A DNA stretch of 64,000 nucleotides, taken from WYZ-LMO8 sp964586135 (GTDB lineage Archaea; Thermoproteota; Methanomethylicia; Nezhaarchaeales; WYZ-LMO8). Positions 42,532-51,725 of this stretch are shown one piece after another (within the stretch, counting starts at the first letter, position 1; every line of letters starts with the position of its first letter). Both the position numbers and the translations under genes were made by a program. The notes beneath the pieces were generated by a model that ran no database searches, was not told the origin of the DNA, and saw nothing but the letters and a program-made list of their open reading frames with translations. The stretch spans positions 37,466-101,465 of the forward strand of contig CAZPGS010000001.1 of the NCBI GenBank assembly GCA_964586135.1, given 5' to 3'.

Positions 42532-43453
42532 CGTTGACGCTGTGTTGAGCTGTTACGTTGCGAAGAAGATTATCAATAAACTTAATCCACGAGCTATAGT
42601 CAGCATAATAACGCCCGGAATGAACCTTCAAGCGAGAAAGGTAGCTGAAAGCTTGGAGATCGCGACTGAGATCGTTGAAGGGGATGACCTTCCCCCATAT
42701 GATCTATGCCTACTGGTAGACGTCAATAATTTAGCGCACATAGGTGCGTTGAAGGACCACGTAGCGAAGGACAAGCCAGTAATAATAATAGATCACCACC
42801 GACCTTCGAGTGGCATGCCTTCTAACGCTTTTTCAATAATAGATGATGGGGCTGTGGCGACGGCGGAGGTCATATGCGACATTCTGATGAATTTAAATTT
42901 AAAACCAACGAGAGAAGAAGCGCGGTGCCTATTGATCGGCATACTTTCGGATTCTAGGAGGTTAATGATGGGGACCGAGAAGACGCTACGAGATGTAGCC
43001 TTTTTACTATCTCACGGTGCCTCGCTACCTGAAGCCGTCACTGTCCTCAGCATGCCGATGAGCTATTCCGAGAAGATAGCGAGGCTTAAGGCTTCGCAAA
43101 GGGCATCGTTGTACTCCTTAGGCCAATGGGTTGTGGCCGTTTCAAGCGTAGGTTCACATGAGGCTTCAGCGGCGAGGGCGCTAATTGATTTAGGCGCTGA
43201 TCTGGCTGCTGTTTGTAATGAAGTTGACGGTGAAGTTAGGCTATGTGCTAGGGCCAGCGAGGAGTTCGTTAAGAACACGAATGTGCACCTCGGAGAAGAG
43301 TTGGAAAAGCTGGGTTCGATTATGTCTGGCTCAGGAGGGGGCCACGCCAGCGCCGCTTGCGTCACCGTCCCAAGACGGTGTAGCGAAGTTATAGACGGAT
43401 TTCTCACACTTGTGAGTAGCAAGCTAAAATTGCCCACCAAGAAGATAGACTAA
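42458..43453 (+). CDS. DHH-family phosphoesterase (NrnA/RecJ-like)
   Basis: Manganese-dependent nuclease or phosphodiesterase. It has DHH motif I in SHQNSDVDAVLS, motif II LLVDV, the DHH signature IIDHHRPS, motif IV ILSDSRRL, and a DHHA1 tail SGSGGGHASAACV. About 331 residues, close to archaeal bimodular DHH-DHHA1 proteins that act on short RNA/DNA or cyclic dinucleotides. Start is either TTG 42458 (behind GGAGGGAGGG) or ATG 42482; the first is used here. Overlaps DUF3194. Last gene of the superoperon. Confidence 0.88.
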   Translation: MREVLLTKMVKKAEKIVITSHQNSDVDAVLSCYVAKKIINKLNPRAIVSIITPGMNLQARKVAESLEIATEIVEGDDLPPYDLCLLVDVNNLAHIGALKDHVAKDKPVIIIDHHRPSSGMPSNAFSIIDDGAVATAEVICDILMNLNLKPTREEARCLLIGILSDSRRLMMGTEKTLRDVAFLLSHGASLPEAVTVLSMPMSYSEKIARLKASQRASLYSLGQWVVAVSSVGSHEASAARALIDLGADLAAVCNEVDGEVRLCARASEEFVKNTNVHLGEELEKLGSIMSGSGGGHASAACVTVPRRCSEVIDGFLTLVSSKLKLPTKKID

Positions 43454-43501
43454 GACGGCATATGGAGTGAGAGAGTAAGAGGTCACAAGCGCAAATATCG
43501 C

Positions 43502-45052
43502 TTAATTCTCAAGCATCTTCATTGCTTCCTCAAAACTTCTTGTTACAATCTTCTTGTCGTAACCAACGTCGACTACATCCCATGGGGCCTCTTCTTTCGG
43601 CTTAAGGAAGTCCTTCGGCAAAAGTCTCATCATAGCGGCCCACGACTTTAACTCGAGCTCTGCCAACTTCACTAAATAGGGGCCCAGCTCGTCATCGCCG
43701 AGAGAGAGTATGGCCTGGAAAGCGGCCCTATAAGGATTTAGAGTCTCAAGCTTCACCCTAGGACCTCTCAAAAGCTTTGAGTAGAGTTTGTAGCTCCTCT
43801 TCACCTCATCTGGCTTGGGCGGAGGAAGCCATTGGAAGGGCGTGTGCGCTTTAGGTATCAAGGGGTTCATAGATATGTGAAGCGCTGTTCTGCCCTTAGA
43901 CATGATTTTAAGGATCTTCTTGATTAGTTGAGCGCTGCTTTCTAAGTCTTCTTTGGGCAGACATGTGATTAAGTAAAACTTTATCTCCGCAAGGCCTTTG
44001 TCCACAATCATTTGCACGACATTTTCCAACACTTCATCGTCGTAGGTCTTGCCCAGAAAAGCTCTGTTCGCTTCAGACAGCGACTCTACTCCGAGCGCTA
44101 TGGTCCTTTGGCCCCCTCTCTTAGTGAGCTCTAAGAGTTCTTCGTCAATGACTTCAGGTCTAAGAGATGGTATGGATAGGCTGAGGTTCCTCGACAACAC
44201 CTCTACGCATATGTCCTTAAGCCACGGGACGTCAAAGATGCCCGCGCCGATGAGGACTACGCTATTGGCTCTGCTTCTCAAGGGGCCTTCGTCCAGCAAG
44301 TCCCTTATCTTGCTTAAGCTCCTATACCTAAGGGGGCCGTTGGTCCAAGACACGAGGCAGAATCTACACCTTCTATTACATGATCGAGAAACCTCAAGGC
44401 AAAAGGCATTTGCGAAAAGAGGGTCGATGAGCGCATCAGTGCTCGCAGCGGTGAGCTGAGCTAATATGTGAGGGGCCTGGTCGAGGTCCAGAGCTAGACA
44501 TCTCTCCGCCCTATCCTTGCCGTGGCGATAAACAAACTTTAAGTTGCCGACGTCCTCTATCTTCCTTCTCTTGCTCGATTTCGACTTCAATACCTCTAAT
44601 AGGTCACTGAGGCAAGGCTCCAAGTCGCCTACGAAGACGCAGTCCACTATTTTTGAGACTGGCAACGGGTTGGCTGACACAGCCTGGCCGCCAGCAATTA
44701 CTATGGGATCGGCCTCACCGCGCTCGTCTGCAATAGGGTTTAGGCCAGCATCTAAGAGCATTCTCACCATGTTCACGTAGTCCTCTTCGTATTGAAGCGT
44801 AAAGGCGATGACGTCGAAGTCCCTCAGTTCTGCTCCACTCTCAACGGTCCTGAGAGGTTTTGTGAGGAAACACCGCTCGCACAGCACTTCGTCGTCTAGG
44901 TTAAACAGGTAATAGAGCTGTTGAACCGTCAGGCCAGTCATTCCAGCTTTATAGACGTTTGGATAGCAAAGGGCTATCTTCAACTTGCTCCTCTGCCAGT
45001 TCTTCCTCACCACGTTGTACTCTAGGAAGCTAACTTTTTTCGCTAAGTCCAT
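43502..45052 (-). CDS. B12-binding-like radical SAM protein
   Basis: 516-residue protein with an N-terminal cobalamin-binding-like Rossmann region (KIALCYPNVYKAGMTGLTVQ; DVIAFTLQYEEDYVNMVRML; PIVIAGGQAVSANPLP) and a radical SAM core with CNRRCRFC near residue 220, then the TIM-barrel strand IALGVESLSE. Belongs to the large COG1032 group; substrate unknown. A helical C-terminal part follows. Minus-strand TATA-like sequence with repeated TTTAAGT lies upstream near 45098-45120. It forms its own transcription unit. Confidence 0.85.
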   Translation of the reverse strand: MDLAKKVSFLEYNVVRKNWQRSKLKIALCYPNVYKAGMTGLTVQQLYYLFNLDDEVLCERCFLTKPLRTVESGAELRDFDVIAFTLQYEEDYVNMVRMLLDAGLNPIADERGEADPIVIAGGQAVSANPLPVSKIVDCVFVGDLEPCLSDLLEVLKSKSSKRRKIEDVGNLKFVYRHGKDRAERCLALDLDQAPHILAQLTAASTDALIDPLFANAFCLEVSRSCNRRCRFCLVSWTNGPLRYRSLSKIRDLLDEGPLRSRANSVVLIGAGIFDVPWLKDICVEVLSRNLSLSIPSLRPEVIDEELLELTKRGGQRTIALGVESLSEANRAFLGKTYDDEVLENVVQMIVDKGLAEIKFYLITCLPKEDLESSAQLIKKILKIMSKGRTALHISMNPLIPKAHTPFQWLPPPKPDEVKRSYKLYSKLLRGPRVKLETLNPYRAAFQAILSLGDDELGPYLVKLAELELKSWAAMMRLLPKDFLKPKEEAPWDVVDVGYDKKIVTRSFEEAMKMLEN

Positions 45053-45162
45053 TTTTGAGGCTCTCCCAGCTTAAACGAAGAGCAGGCCGACACTTAACTT
45101 AAACATACTTAAACATAAAAATGAGGCACACTACTAGATCATGAGGTTGAAATCGGGAAAGC

Positions 45163-45780
45163 CTAAGCTGGTTGCTGGAGGGCCTTTGCCTCTTCGCTTT
45201 CGAGCGGTACTTGAAGGAGCTTGCTCTTCATCGCTTCGACTTTTCTTAGTGGGTATATCTTCTTAGCCTTGTTGTAGGCATCGGACGAAATCTTTCCGAG
45301 GACCAGTTCTTGGACGAAGTCATCGAAGTTTAACTGCGACGCCTTCTCCTCCACCACCTGCCTCATTATTGCTCTTATAGCCGATTTTTGAGAAGTCTTG
45401 GCCCTCTTCACTGTCACAGCTAACATGAAGATCCTCACTCGATACCCATCCTTGGTCTCGACGTCAAAAATGCTGTCCACCCTCGAGGAGCCTCTTCTAA
45501 CTAGGCTCCTCACGTAGTCCCTAGCAAGCTCATGTCCTTTAAAAATGGTGTACGCCTTGTCCTCCTTGACCTTAATGATCTGAAAGCGTAGCTTTATGTG
45601 TTGATGCGAAAAGTCATTTGTGATGCCGTATAGAGTGGTCCAGAAGGTCCTCTTAATGACTTTTCCAGGCGAAGATGCCATTGTCTTGCCCAGTTCTGCG
45701 AACCCGAAATACTTTGGCGCCAATATGGTTATCCATACCTTGGGTTGCGCCTTTATCGCTTTTACCTTCTTTGAGGACAA
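45163..45780 (-). CDS. rps3ae: Small ribosomal subunit protein eS1 (S3ae)
   Basis: 30S protein at the platform. The 205 residues include WITILAPKYFGFAELGKT, the core KLRFQIIKVKEDKAYTIFKG and LVRRGSSRVDSIFDVETKDG. TTG 45780 is preceded by AAGAGGTGTCC. A TATA-like GGTTTAAATC (minus strand, about 45851-45860) lies upstream. The uS15-RecJ-Pcc1-eS1 order is found in many archaea. Confidence 0.95.
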   Translation of the reverse strand: MSSKKVKAIKAQPKVWITILAPKYFGFAELGKTMASSPGKVIKRTFWTTLYGITNDFSHQHIKLRFQIIKVKEDKAYTIFKGHELARDYVRSLVRRGSSRVDSIFDVETKDGYRVRIFMLAVTVKRAKTSQKSAIRAIMRQVVEEKASQLNFDDFVQELVLGKISSDAYNKAKKIYPLRKVEAMKSKLLQVPLESEEAKALQQPA

Positions 45781-45873
45781 TCAGAGGACACCTCTTAATC
45801 GCATCACCGAGCGTTTTCCCGTGACGTCGACTATAAGCGTAAAGACGCCGATTTAAACCTTTTCATTCGGCCA

Positions 45874-46134
45874 CTAAGAGGGGTCGCCCTTACTTAGTAG
45901 TTTAAGGAGGGGTTGTAGACAGATGAATATGTCGTTCATGGTATTTATGATAGTTCCGACGTCTTCGGCTTCGATGATTATTTTTACGCGAGATTCATCA
46001 ACCTTATCGACCCTTAACTTTAAGTTCTCGGGGAGTTTTGCGTTATCGGGGTTCAAGGCTTTCATCACGACGTCGACGAGGCCCGGGAACAGCACAAGAA
46101 GCTCTAACGCAGTTCTCTTTTTGCTCTTCTTCAA
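45874..46134 (-). CDS. Second Pcc1-like KEOPS subunit (Pcc2 candidate)
   Basis: 86 residues with the Pcc1/CTAG pattern: VDVVMKALNPDNAKLPENLK, where PDN marks the first strand-helix junction, then ESRVKIIIEAEDVGTIINTM and NDIFICLQPLL, matching LxxTxxDxL in Pcc1. TTG 46134 overlaps the RecJ stop by 4 bases. It is distinct from the Pcc1 at 41590-41874, so the genome has two. A Pcc1 paralogue (Pcc2) has been described as a fifth archaeal KEOPS subunit; this gene is the natural candidate. Confidence 0.72.
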   Translation of the reverse strand: MKKSKKRTALELLVLFPGLVDVVMKALNPDNAKLPENLKLRVDKVDESRVKIIIEAEDVGTIINTMNDIFICLQPLLKLLSKGDPS

Positions 46135-47582
46135 GATCGAGCCCCTGCTTTCAAAGACTTGCCAACCAATAGATCCACAGTCTTTATGAAGGTGTTGAGA
46201 GATTCAGAGGGAATTATAGCTCCCGCAGCATTTTCGTGGCCGCCACCACTACCACCCACCTCTTCGGCAGCTGTCTTAATCATGAGGCCCAAGTTGACCC
46301 CCCGCTTCGATAGAGCTTCATGCATGCGAGCTGATACCTTGACCTTGCCTTTGATTGAATGGGCTAGCGATATCAGGGGCTTAGATGCATCGCACATGTA
46401 AGAGGAGACGGCTATGGAGGCTACGGCCCCTAGTATCCTTTCATCAACGACGTTCCTCATGTCCATGACTTGCACGTTATTTAGCACCCGCATGTAGGAG
46501 GAATTGCTACGCAATAGAGATAGGTATTGAGCTAACCTCCTCCTATACTCTAGGGATATAGCCTCGGCTTGGCTTAAGGCCTCCTCTTTATCCCCTAGGC
46601 CTACAGCTAGGCCGACTCCATGCTTTCTTAGTCGACCGCACGCGTTCAACGTTTGCGCAAATTCATGAGCATACCTTAACGGCGAATCCTCGGGTTCATA
46701 GAGGAATTCGTAGATGAAGCCGAAGAGGGCATTTGCTGACTGAGGACTAAACCCTTTCATTAACAGGTGCTTTATCACTGCCGTGGCCAGCTTAGAGATC
46801 TCATTAACGCTTAAGTCCTTGTACGTCGTTAAAGAGCCGTTAGACTTCTTTAAAGTTATGCCCAAGCTCTCTAAGAAGCGCTCAGAAGCTGCTTCGTCGT
46901 ACGTTAAGCCAGGCAATAAGGGGTCCACAGTATACATGAGTGACTTTACTAGAGGATAACGCGGAACGCCATAGAGCCTTAGCCCTGTGAACCTTCTGAC
47001 CCAGCCTCTCTCTATCGCTTCTTGAGCTATCACCCTGTTCAGTCCCATAAAGCCTTGGGCGCCTTCCTGTCTATCGCCTATGGCGCCAGCCATGGCAAGA
47101 TACGCTATCTCGTGGTCTAAGACTTTCATGCTCTTAGACACAAAATATGCCAGCCCTGAGGCGCTGACGTCCCTTCCACCGTTGAGCCCGAAGACGTGCG
47201 GGTTTAGCTCTCGAAGCTCTTTGTCAACGACTTCCGAGCTCCTTAAAGGCTCGTGGTGGTCAATTACGCTGGCTGGGAGAAGGCCTTTGTCTGCTATGGC
47301 TCTTACAGCTGAACTACCCAAGTCGACAAAGACGTAATGATCTCCCTTTGGGAGAGAGGTCAAAGTCTCCTCGTCTATCTGGTCTACGACCCTTACCACG
47401 AAGGCTCTCTCAATCTTCATGAGCAACCTAGCTATTATCGATGCGGCCGCCAGTCCATCAGCATCGTAGTGGGTTACTATTACGTATAGGCCGGCTGAAG
47501 AGCTCTCAATGCTCTCAGCTATTTGAAGAGCTACATCACTTAACTCGAATGGTCCCTCAAGCTGTCCATCACTTGAGACCAT
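46131..47582 (-). CDS. RecJ-like DHH exonuclease (GAN type)
   Basis: Archaeal RecJ/Cdc45-family nuclease. The 483 residues keep the catalytic motifs: VTHYDADGLAAASII (motif I), YVFVDLG, ASVIDHHEPLRSS (DHH), GAIGDRQEG and C-terminal GGSGGGHENAAGAI. Unlike the catalytically dead RecJ-like proteins of Sulfolobales it looks active. GAN binds the GINS complex, and a Gins51-type gene lies at 1038-1568. ATG 47582 starts 12 bases after the uS15 stop. Confidence 0.92.
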   Translation of the reverse strand: MVSSDGQLEGPFELSDVALQIAESIESSSAGLYVIVTHYDADGLAAASIIARLLMKIERAFVVRVVDQIDEETLTSLPKGDHYVFVDLGSSAVRAIADKGLLPASVIDHHEPLRSSEVVDKELRELNPHVFGLNGGRDVSASGLAYFVSKSMKVLDHEIAYLAMAGAIGDRQEGAQGFMGLNRVIAQEAIERGWVRRFTGLRLYGVPRYPLVKSLMYTVDPLLPGLTYDEAASERFLESLGITLKKSNGSLTTYKDLSVNEISKLATAVIKHLLMKGFSPQSANALFGFIYEFLYEPEDSPLRYAHEFAQTLNACGRLRKHGVGLAVGLGDKEEALSQAEAISLEYRRRLAQYLSLLRSNSSYMRVLNNVQVMDMRNVVDERILGAVASIAVSSYMCDASKPLISLAHSIKGKVKVSARMHEALSKRGVNLGLMIKTAAEEVGGSGGGHENAAGAIIPSESLNTFIKTVDLLVGKSLKAGARS

Positions 47583-47594
47583 AGCTTATTCAGC

Positions 47595-48041
47595 TTACGC
47601 TATCACGCTTATCTTTCCGGGCTCATATTCCCAGTCCTGAGGCAGTACTCCCTTTCGCTTATAGTATTTCACAAGCCTATGTATTTTAGATTCCGTAAGC
47701 TGAAGACCTCTGAGCGAGAAGTAGTCCTTCGGATGTTCCTCTAAGTGGCGCCTTATCCTCGTGGCCTTCTTAATCAAATTGGCGAGGTCTTCTGGAATTT
47801 GGGGGGCTAACCCTTTTTCAGCAAGTACTTGGGTCAGCTTCTTCCCTATGATGGCCTTAGTCAATGCTATCCCGTGCTGGTCTCTAAGCAATGTACCGAT
47901 CATCGATGGGGCGTAGCCCTTCTTAGCATAATCGACGATCAGAGAGATTACTTCATCCTCGGACACCTTTAGCTTTGCCGCTACATCACTTGTTATGGGC
48001 CTCGTCGAATGGGACTTCCCCTTCTTTTTGCCTCTCCGCAC
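47595..48041 (-). CDS. rps15: Small ribosomal subunit protein uS15
   Basis: 30S platform protein, archaeal long form. The 148 residues have the eukaryote-like N-terminal extension (ISLIVDYAKKGYAPSMIGTL, LLRDQHGI) and the S15 core HLEEHPKDYFSLRGLQLTES and KIHRLVKYYKRKGVLP. ATG 48041. Leads the minus-strand group uS15, RecJ, Pcc1-like, eS1. Confidence 0.96.
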   Translation of the reverse strand: MRRGKKKGKSHSTRPITSDVAAKLKVSEDEVISLIVDYAKKGYAPSMIGTLLRDQHGIALTKAIIGKKLTQVLAEKGLAPQIPEDLANLIKKATRIRRHLEEHPKDYFSLRGLQLTESKIHRLVKYYKRKGVLPQDWEYEPGKISVIA

Positions 48042-48111
48042 CTTGTCGACACCTTCCAGTTAAACTTTATGGAGTTACACATAAATATTACGTGTAATGA
48101 GATGAACTTCT

Positions 48112-48696
48112 ATGCTTACGCGGATCGCCTACGTCACTGACAACCCCCACAAAGCGCGCGAGAGTTCCTCTATACTGAGAGAGCTGGGCGTAGAGGTAGA
48201 AGTCGTGCAGGCCAGCATACCAGAAATTCAGTCTGACGACGTAGTGAAGATAGCCAAGTTTAGAGCAAAAAAAGCTTATAAATTACTGAAGAGGCCGGTC
48301 ATAGTGGAGGACGCTGGATTATTCATAGATGCGCTTAATGGTTTTCCGGGCCCCTATTCTTCATACGTCTTTAAGACCATAGGGGTCAATGGAATACTTA
48401 AGTTAATGAGGGGTGAAAGGAAGAGGGCGGCTACCTTTAAGTCTGTGGTAGTGTTTCACGACGGGAGGAAGGTGCGTACCTTCGTGGGCCAAGTGAGGGG
48501 GAGGATATCCTTTGAGCCCAAGGGATCGTCGTGGGGGTTTGATCCGATATTCGAGCCCAAAGGCCTGAAAGGACTTACGTACGCTCAACTGCTTCCTGCG
48601 ATCAAAAACAAGGTGTCCCACAGGAGAAGGGCTCTCGAAAAGCTCGCCCGGTACTTAATAAGGAGGGCCAAACATTTAAAAAGAGAGGAGGGCTAA
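48112..48696 (+). CDS. XTP/dITP diphosphatase (Ham1/RdgB)
   Basis: House-cleaning pyrophosphatase that removes ITP, dITP and XTP. The 194 residues contain the N-terminal YVTDNPHKARESSSILRELG, the substrate/metal region PVIVEDAGLFIDALNGFPGP and GFDPIFEPKG. ATG 48112, with a TATA-like ACATAAATATTAC near 48078-48090. aIF5A follows 34 bases later. Confidence 0.94.
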   Translation: MLTRIAYVTDNPHKARESSSILRELGVEVEVVQASIPEIQSDDVVKIAKFRAKKAYKLLKRPVIVEDAGLFIDALNGFPGPYSSYVFKTIGVNGILKLMRGERKRAATFKSVVVFHDGRKVRTFVGQVRGRISFEPKGSSWGFDPIFEPKGLKGLTYAQLLPAIKNKVSHRRRALEKLARYLIRRAKHLKREEG

Positions 48697-48730
48697 CGCT
48701 CTCTTTGCTTAAGAAAAAGGAGGGTTAGCA

Positions 48731-49129
48731 TTGTCTCTAAAGCCCGTAGAAGCTGGGTCGCTCAAGGAGGGCTCCTTCGTTGTGATAGACGAGGAGCCAT
48801 GTAAGATAGTCGAAGTAGAGAAGTCAAAACCAGGAAAGCACGGCTCGGCAAAGGTCCGAATAACTGCTGTGGGGGTTTTTGACGGAGTTAAGAGGAGCAT
48901 AGTCGTGCCAGTGGACCAGAAGGTCGACGTCCCGATAATCGAGAAGAAGGTCGCCCAAGTCATATCAATAACGCCGGCGGGCGTCCAGTTGATGGACCTC
49001 TCAAGCTACGAGGTCTTCGAGGTGGCCAAGGAGGTAATAGAGGCGGACTTATTTGACAAAATGGCGGTAGGAACCGAGGTAGAGGTATGGGAGTTACTAG
49101 GCAAGAGGAAGATCATACGGAGGCGGTAG
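48731..49129 (+). CDS. Translation initiation factor aIF5A
   Basis: Elongation/termination factor carrying hypusine or deoxyhypusine. The 132 residues include SKPGKHGSAKVRI, where the lysine after PG is the modified residue, in the N-terminal SH3-like domain, and a C-terminal OB domain. TTG 48731 follows AGGAGGGTTAGC. Followed after 51 bases by NAD kinase. Confidence 0.96.
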   Translation: MSLKPVEAGSLKEGSFVVIDEEPCKIVEVEKSKPGKHGSAKVRITAVGVFDGVKRSIVVPVDQKVDVPIIEKKVAQVISITPAGVQLMDLSSYEVFEVAKEVIEADLFDKMAVGTEVEVWELLGKRKIIRRR

Positions 49130-49180
49130 ATGTCTGAGCAATCCATTAAACCAAGGTGATGCGCATTAAGGATCAAACGC

Positions 49181-50047
49181 GTGGGCATAGTCTCAAGGCG
49201 AGGCCTAAAAGAAGCGTTGGAAGTCATAGAGAAGGTCTACCCGTTATTTAAAGCAAGAGGACTGGAGGTCTTCGTCGACCAGGAAATCGCCAACGCCTCG
49301 GCAAATCCGGACGTCAGGCGCTCGGCCTCGCCAATCCATGATTTGAAGAAGACCGACATGATCGTAGTGCTCGGAGGAGATGGCACGATATTACAAATCG
49401 TGCGAATGCTCAAACCTCCTCTCAGGATCTTAGGCGTCGATATGGGCCATATGGGCTTCCTTTGCGAAGCAGCGCCTGAAGAGCTCGAAGAGGTTATGGA
49501 CAAGATTTTGAAGGAAGAGTATTACGTGCAAAAAGTGAATTTGTTGTCCGTGAGCGTGAATGGGGTGGAGAAGGGCGTTGCGCTCAACGACGTCCTCGTC
49601 CTCACGTCAGAGCCGGCCAAAGTTTTAGAATTCACGGTTAAGGCCGATGGGATTGAGATATTTGACGGCAGAGCCGACGGGGTCTTAGTGTCGTCGATTG
49701 TCGGCTCTACGGCCTATGCTCTTTCGGCGGGTGGCCCCCTCATAGACCCCCTCGTGGAGTGCTTGGTGGCCGTAGTGTTGAATCCCCTGAAGTTGGGCGC
49801 TAGGCCCATAGTGCTTCCACCAAGTAGCAAAGTCGAGGTGTCGTTCCCCAAGCACAGCTCTAGAACGGCATCGATATACTCTGACGGGGCCTTCGTTTGT
49901 CACGTCAGTGTAGAGGACGTCGTAGAAATATGTAGGTCGAGCCACCACCTAGAGCTCGTCAGGGTCGAGGACCTCAGGAAGGCCTTTTACAAAAAGTTCT
50001 ACGAGGTACGCATTCGTGGAGGAAAAGAGCGCCCACGTAAGGTGTAA
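49181..50047 (+). CDS. NAD kinase
   Basis: Phosphorylates NAD to NADP. The 288 residues contain the GGDGT motif in VVLGGDGTILQIVRM, the GHMGFL strand and the catalytic/NAD-binding region IVGSTAYALSAGGPL. GTG 49181 is supported by TAAGGATC seven bases upstream. Its 3' end overlaps the Nob1 gene by 32 bases. Confidence 0.94.
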   Translation: MGIVSRRGLKEALEVIEKVYPLFKARGLEVFVDQEIANASANPDVRRSASPIHDLKKTDMIVVLGGDGTILQIVRMLKPPLRILGVDMGHMGFLCEAAPEELEEVMDKILKEEYYVQKVNLLSVSVNGVEKGVALNDVLVLTSEPAKVLEFTVKADGIEIFDGRADGVLVSSIVGSTAYALSAGGPLIDPLVECLVAVVLNPLKLGARPIVLPPSSKVEVSFPKHSSRTASIYSDGAFVCHVSVEDVVEICRSSHHLELVRVEDLRKAFYKKFYEVRIRGGKERPRKV

Positions 50048-50555
50048 TGAGTACGCTGTCGTCGATACCAGTGCACTCCTCGTGAATAACGCGGTACAGT
50101 ACCTGCAAGGCTATCGCTGCTTTACCGTACCTAAGGTCATCCAAGAGGTCAAGACCCTGAGGCACAGAGCCGGTGCGGAGGTCCTCTTGGACGCTAAAGT
50201 GCTAGACGTCGTGGAGGTGGCTAAAGATTGTCTGAGAGAGGTGCTCGAAGCCGCGAAGAAAAGCGGTGACATAACGTCTCTCTCCGAGACAGATCTTGAG
50301 GTATTGGCTTTGGCCCTTCAGCTCAAGAGGCAAGGATGTGACCCGCTACTCGTAACCGACGACTACACAGTACAAAACCTCGCCTCGCGCTTCAAGATAA
50401 GGTGCAGTAGCATAAAGGCAAAGGGCATAGAGAAGAGGATAAGGTGGCGTTATCGGTGTACGGCCTGTGCCAAGGTATATTACAAGTTCCTGGAGGAGTG
50501 CCCTATTTGTGGTCACAAGCTGAAGAGAGAGGTAGCGGGGCATGAGGATCTTTGA
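50016..50555 (+). CDS. rRNA maturation endonuclease Nob1
   Basis: PIN-domain nuclease that cuts the 3' end of pre-16S rRNA. The 179 residues carry the PIN acidic residues (VVDTSALL; ETDLEVLALAL; VTDDYTVQ) and a C-terminal zinc ribbon CTAC...CPICG. GTG 50016 is the only workable start. Overlaps the NAD kinase end by 32 bases and the next gene by 4 bases. Confidence 0.92.
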   Translation: MEEKSAHVRCNEYAVVDTSALLVNNAVQYLQGYRCFTVPKVIQEVKTLRHRAGAEVLLDAKVLDVVEVAKDCLREVLEAAKKSGDITSLSETDLEVLALALQLKRQGCDPLLVTDDYTVQNLASRFKIRCSSIKAKGIEKRIRWRYRCTACAKVYYKFLEECPICGHKLKREVAGHEDL

Positions 50556-51721
50556 TACCGTATTACGAGCCCTCAGAGACGGCCCTGAAGATAATTCAAT
50601 CCGTTTACGGAGGGGCAACGGATCAAGTAATAAGGGCGCTCTCGTCTCCTGGCTCGTGGTATACGGTTAGGGTAAACACCCTCAAGAGCTCCGTTGACAA
50701 GGTGGAAGAGGAGCTTCGATCCCTAGGCTTTGAAGTAAGAGCCCTCGCCGACCTCGACGTCGTGTTCATCAAGATCCTAGGGCCGTTTGACGTGCCCGAG
50801 CTCCAGAAGAAGATAGTAGTCGACAAGTTGACGGCAGAAGCGGTCATGGTCGGAGCTAACGTTTATGCGCCAGGGGTAAAGAGCATGGAGGGGGTCGAGA
50901 GGGGCGAGATGGTGACCGTAACAGATCCAAGAGGAAGGGCCGTGGCCATAGGTAGAGCCATAGTGAGCTCAAAAGAATTAAGGCTCTTAAAGAGGGGGTT
51001 GGTAGCCGAGACACTGACGTCTATCTATAGGCTACCGCCCGTAAGGAGTTTGGAGCTCTACATGAGGGGCGAGATATACCCTCAGTCCCTGCCATCCATA
51101 TTGGCCGTCAGGGCCCTGGACCTCAAGAGGAGGGAGTTGGTCGTGGACCTCACGGCCTCTCCCGGCGGAAAGCTCACCTACGCTAGCCAGCTCATGAAGA
51201 ACGAGGGGTTAGTGATAGGAATTGATCGTTCGCCGAAGAAAGTGGAGGTGTTAAACGAGAACATACATCGTCTTGGGGTCAAGAATGCCAAGACTATGTG
51301 CATGGACTCAAGGTATGCTGATTTGGAGTTAAAGGGCTTGAGGGGTAAGGTGGATGTGGTCATAGTAGACCCCCCGTGCTCTGCCATAGGCGTGAGGCCG
51401 AAGCTCTACGACTGCTTGACTGAAAAGGCCGTTCGAGACCTCAGCGAATACCAGAGGCAGTTCATGAAGGCCGGGTCCAACCTGTTGCGGAAAGGGGGCA
51501 AGATGCTCTACTCCGTGTGCACTATAAGCATAGAGGAGTGCGAGGACAACGTCAATTACGCCGCGGAGGAGCTGGGCCTGCAACCAGTCAGAGGCTCGAG
51601 CCCTATCGGGGATGTCGGGCTACTAAGATACTCGAGATACGCCGACAAGCTCGTCAGGTTCCACCCGCACGTACACGACACGCCAGGCTTCTTCTACGCA
51701 GTACTGGTGAAGGACTGCTGA
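50552..51721 (+). CDS. Nop2/Sun-family RNA m5C methyltransferase with PUA domain
   Basis: NSUN-type RNA cytosine-5 methyltransferase. The 389 residues have an N-terminal RNA-binding region interrupted by a PUA domain (about 95-165; VMVGANVYAPGVKSMEGVER) and the SAM-dependent core with DLTASPGGKLTYAS (motif I), VDVVIVDPPCSAIG (motif IV) and LYSVCTISIEE with the catalytic cysteine (motif VI). Architecture resembles NSUN6-type tRNA methyltransferases. TTG 50552 overlaps the Nob1 stop (TTGA). Confidence 0.92.
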   Translation: MIPYYEPSETALKIIQSVYGGATDQVIRALSSPGSWYTVRVNTLKSSVDKVEEELRSLGFEVRALADLDVVFIKILGPFDVPELQKKIVVDKLTAEAVMVGANVYAPGVKSMEGVERGEMVTVTDPRGRAVAIGRAIVSSKELRLLKRGLVAETLTSIYRLPPVRSLELYMRGEIYPQSLPSILAVRALDLKRRELVVDLTASPGGKLTYASQLMKNEGLVIGIDRSPKKVEVLNENIHRLGVKNAKTMCMDSRYADLELKGLRGKVDVVIVDPPCSAIGVRPKLYDCLTEKAVRDLSEYQRQFMKAGSNLLRKGGKMLYSVCTISIEECEDNVNYAAEELGLQPVRGSSPIGDVGLLRYSRYADKLVRFHPHVHDTPGFFYAVLVKDC

Positions 51722-51725
51722 GGCC

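Noticed and set aside
49685..49948. Minus-strand open frames within NAD kinase and many similar antisense frames in the window
   Set aside because: They mirror strong coding genes on the other strand and show no family motif.
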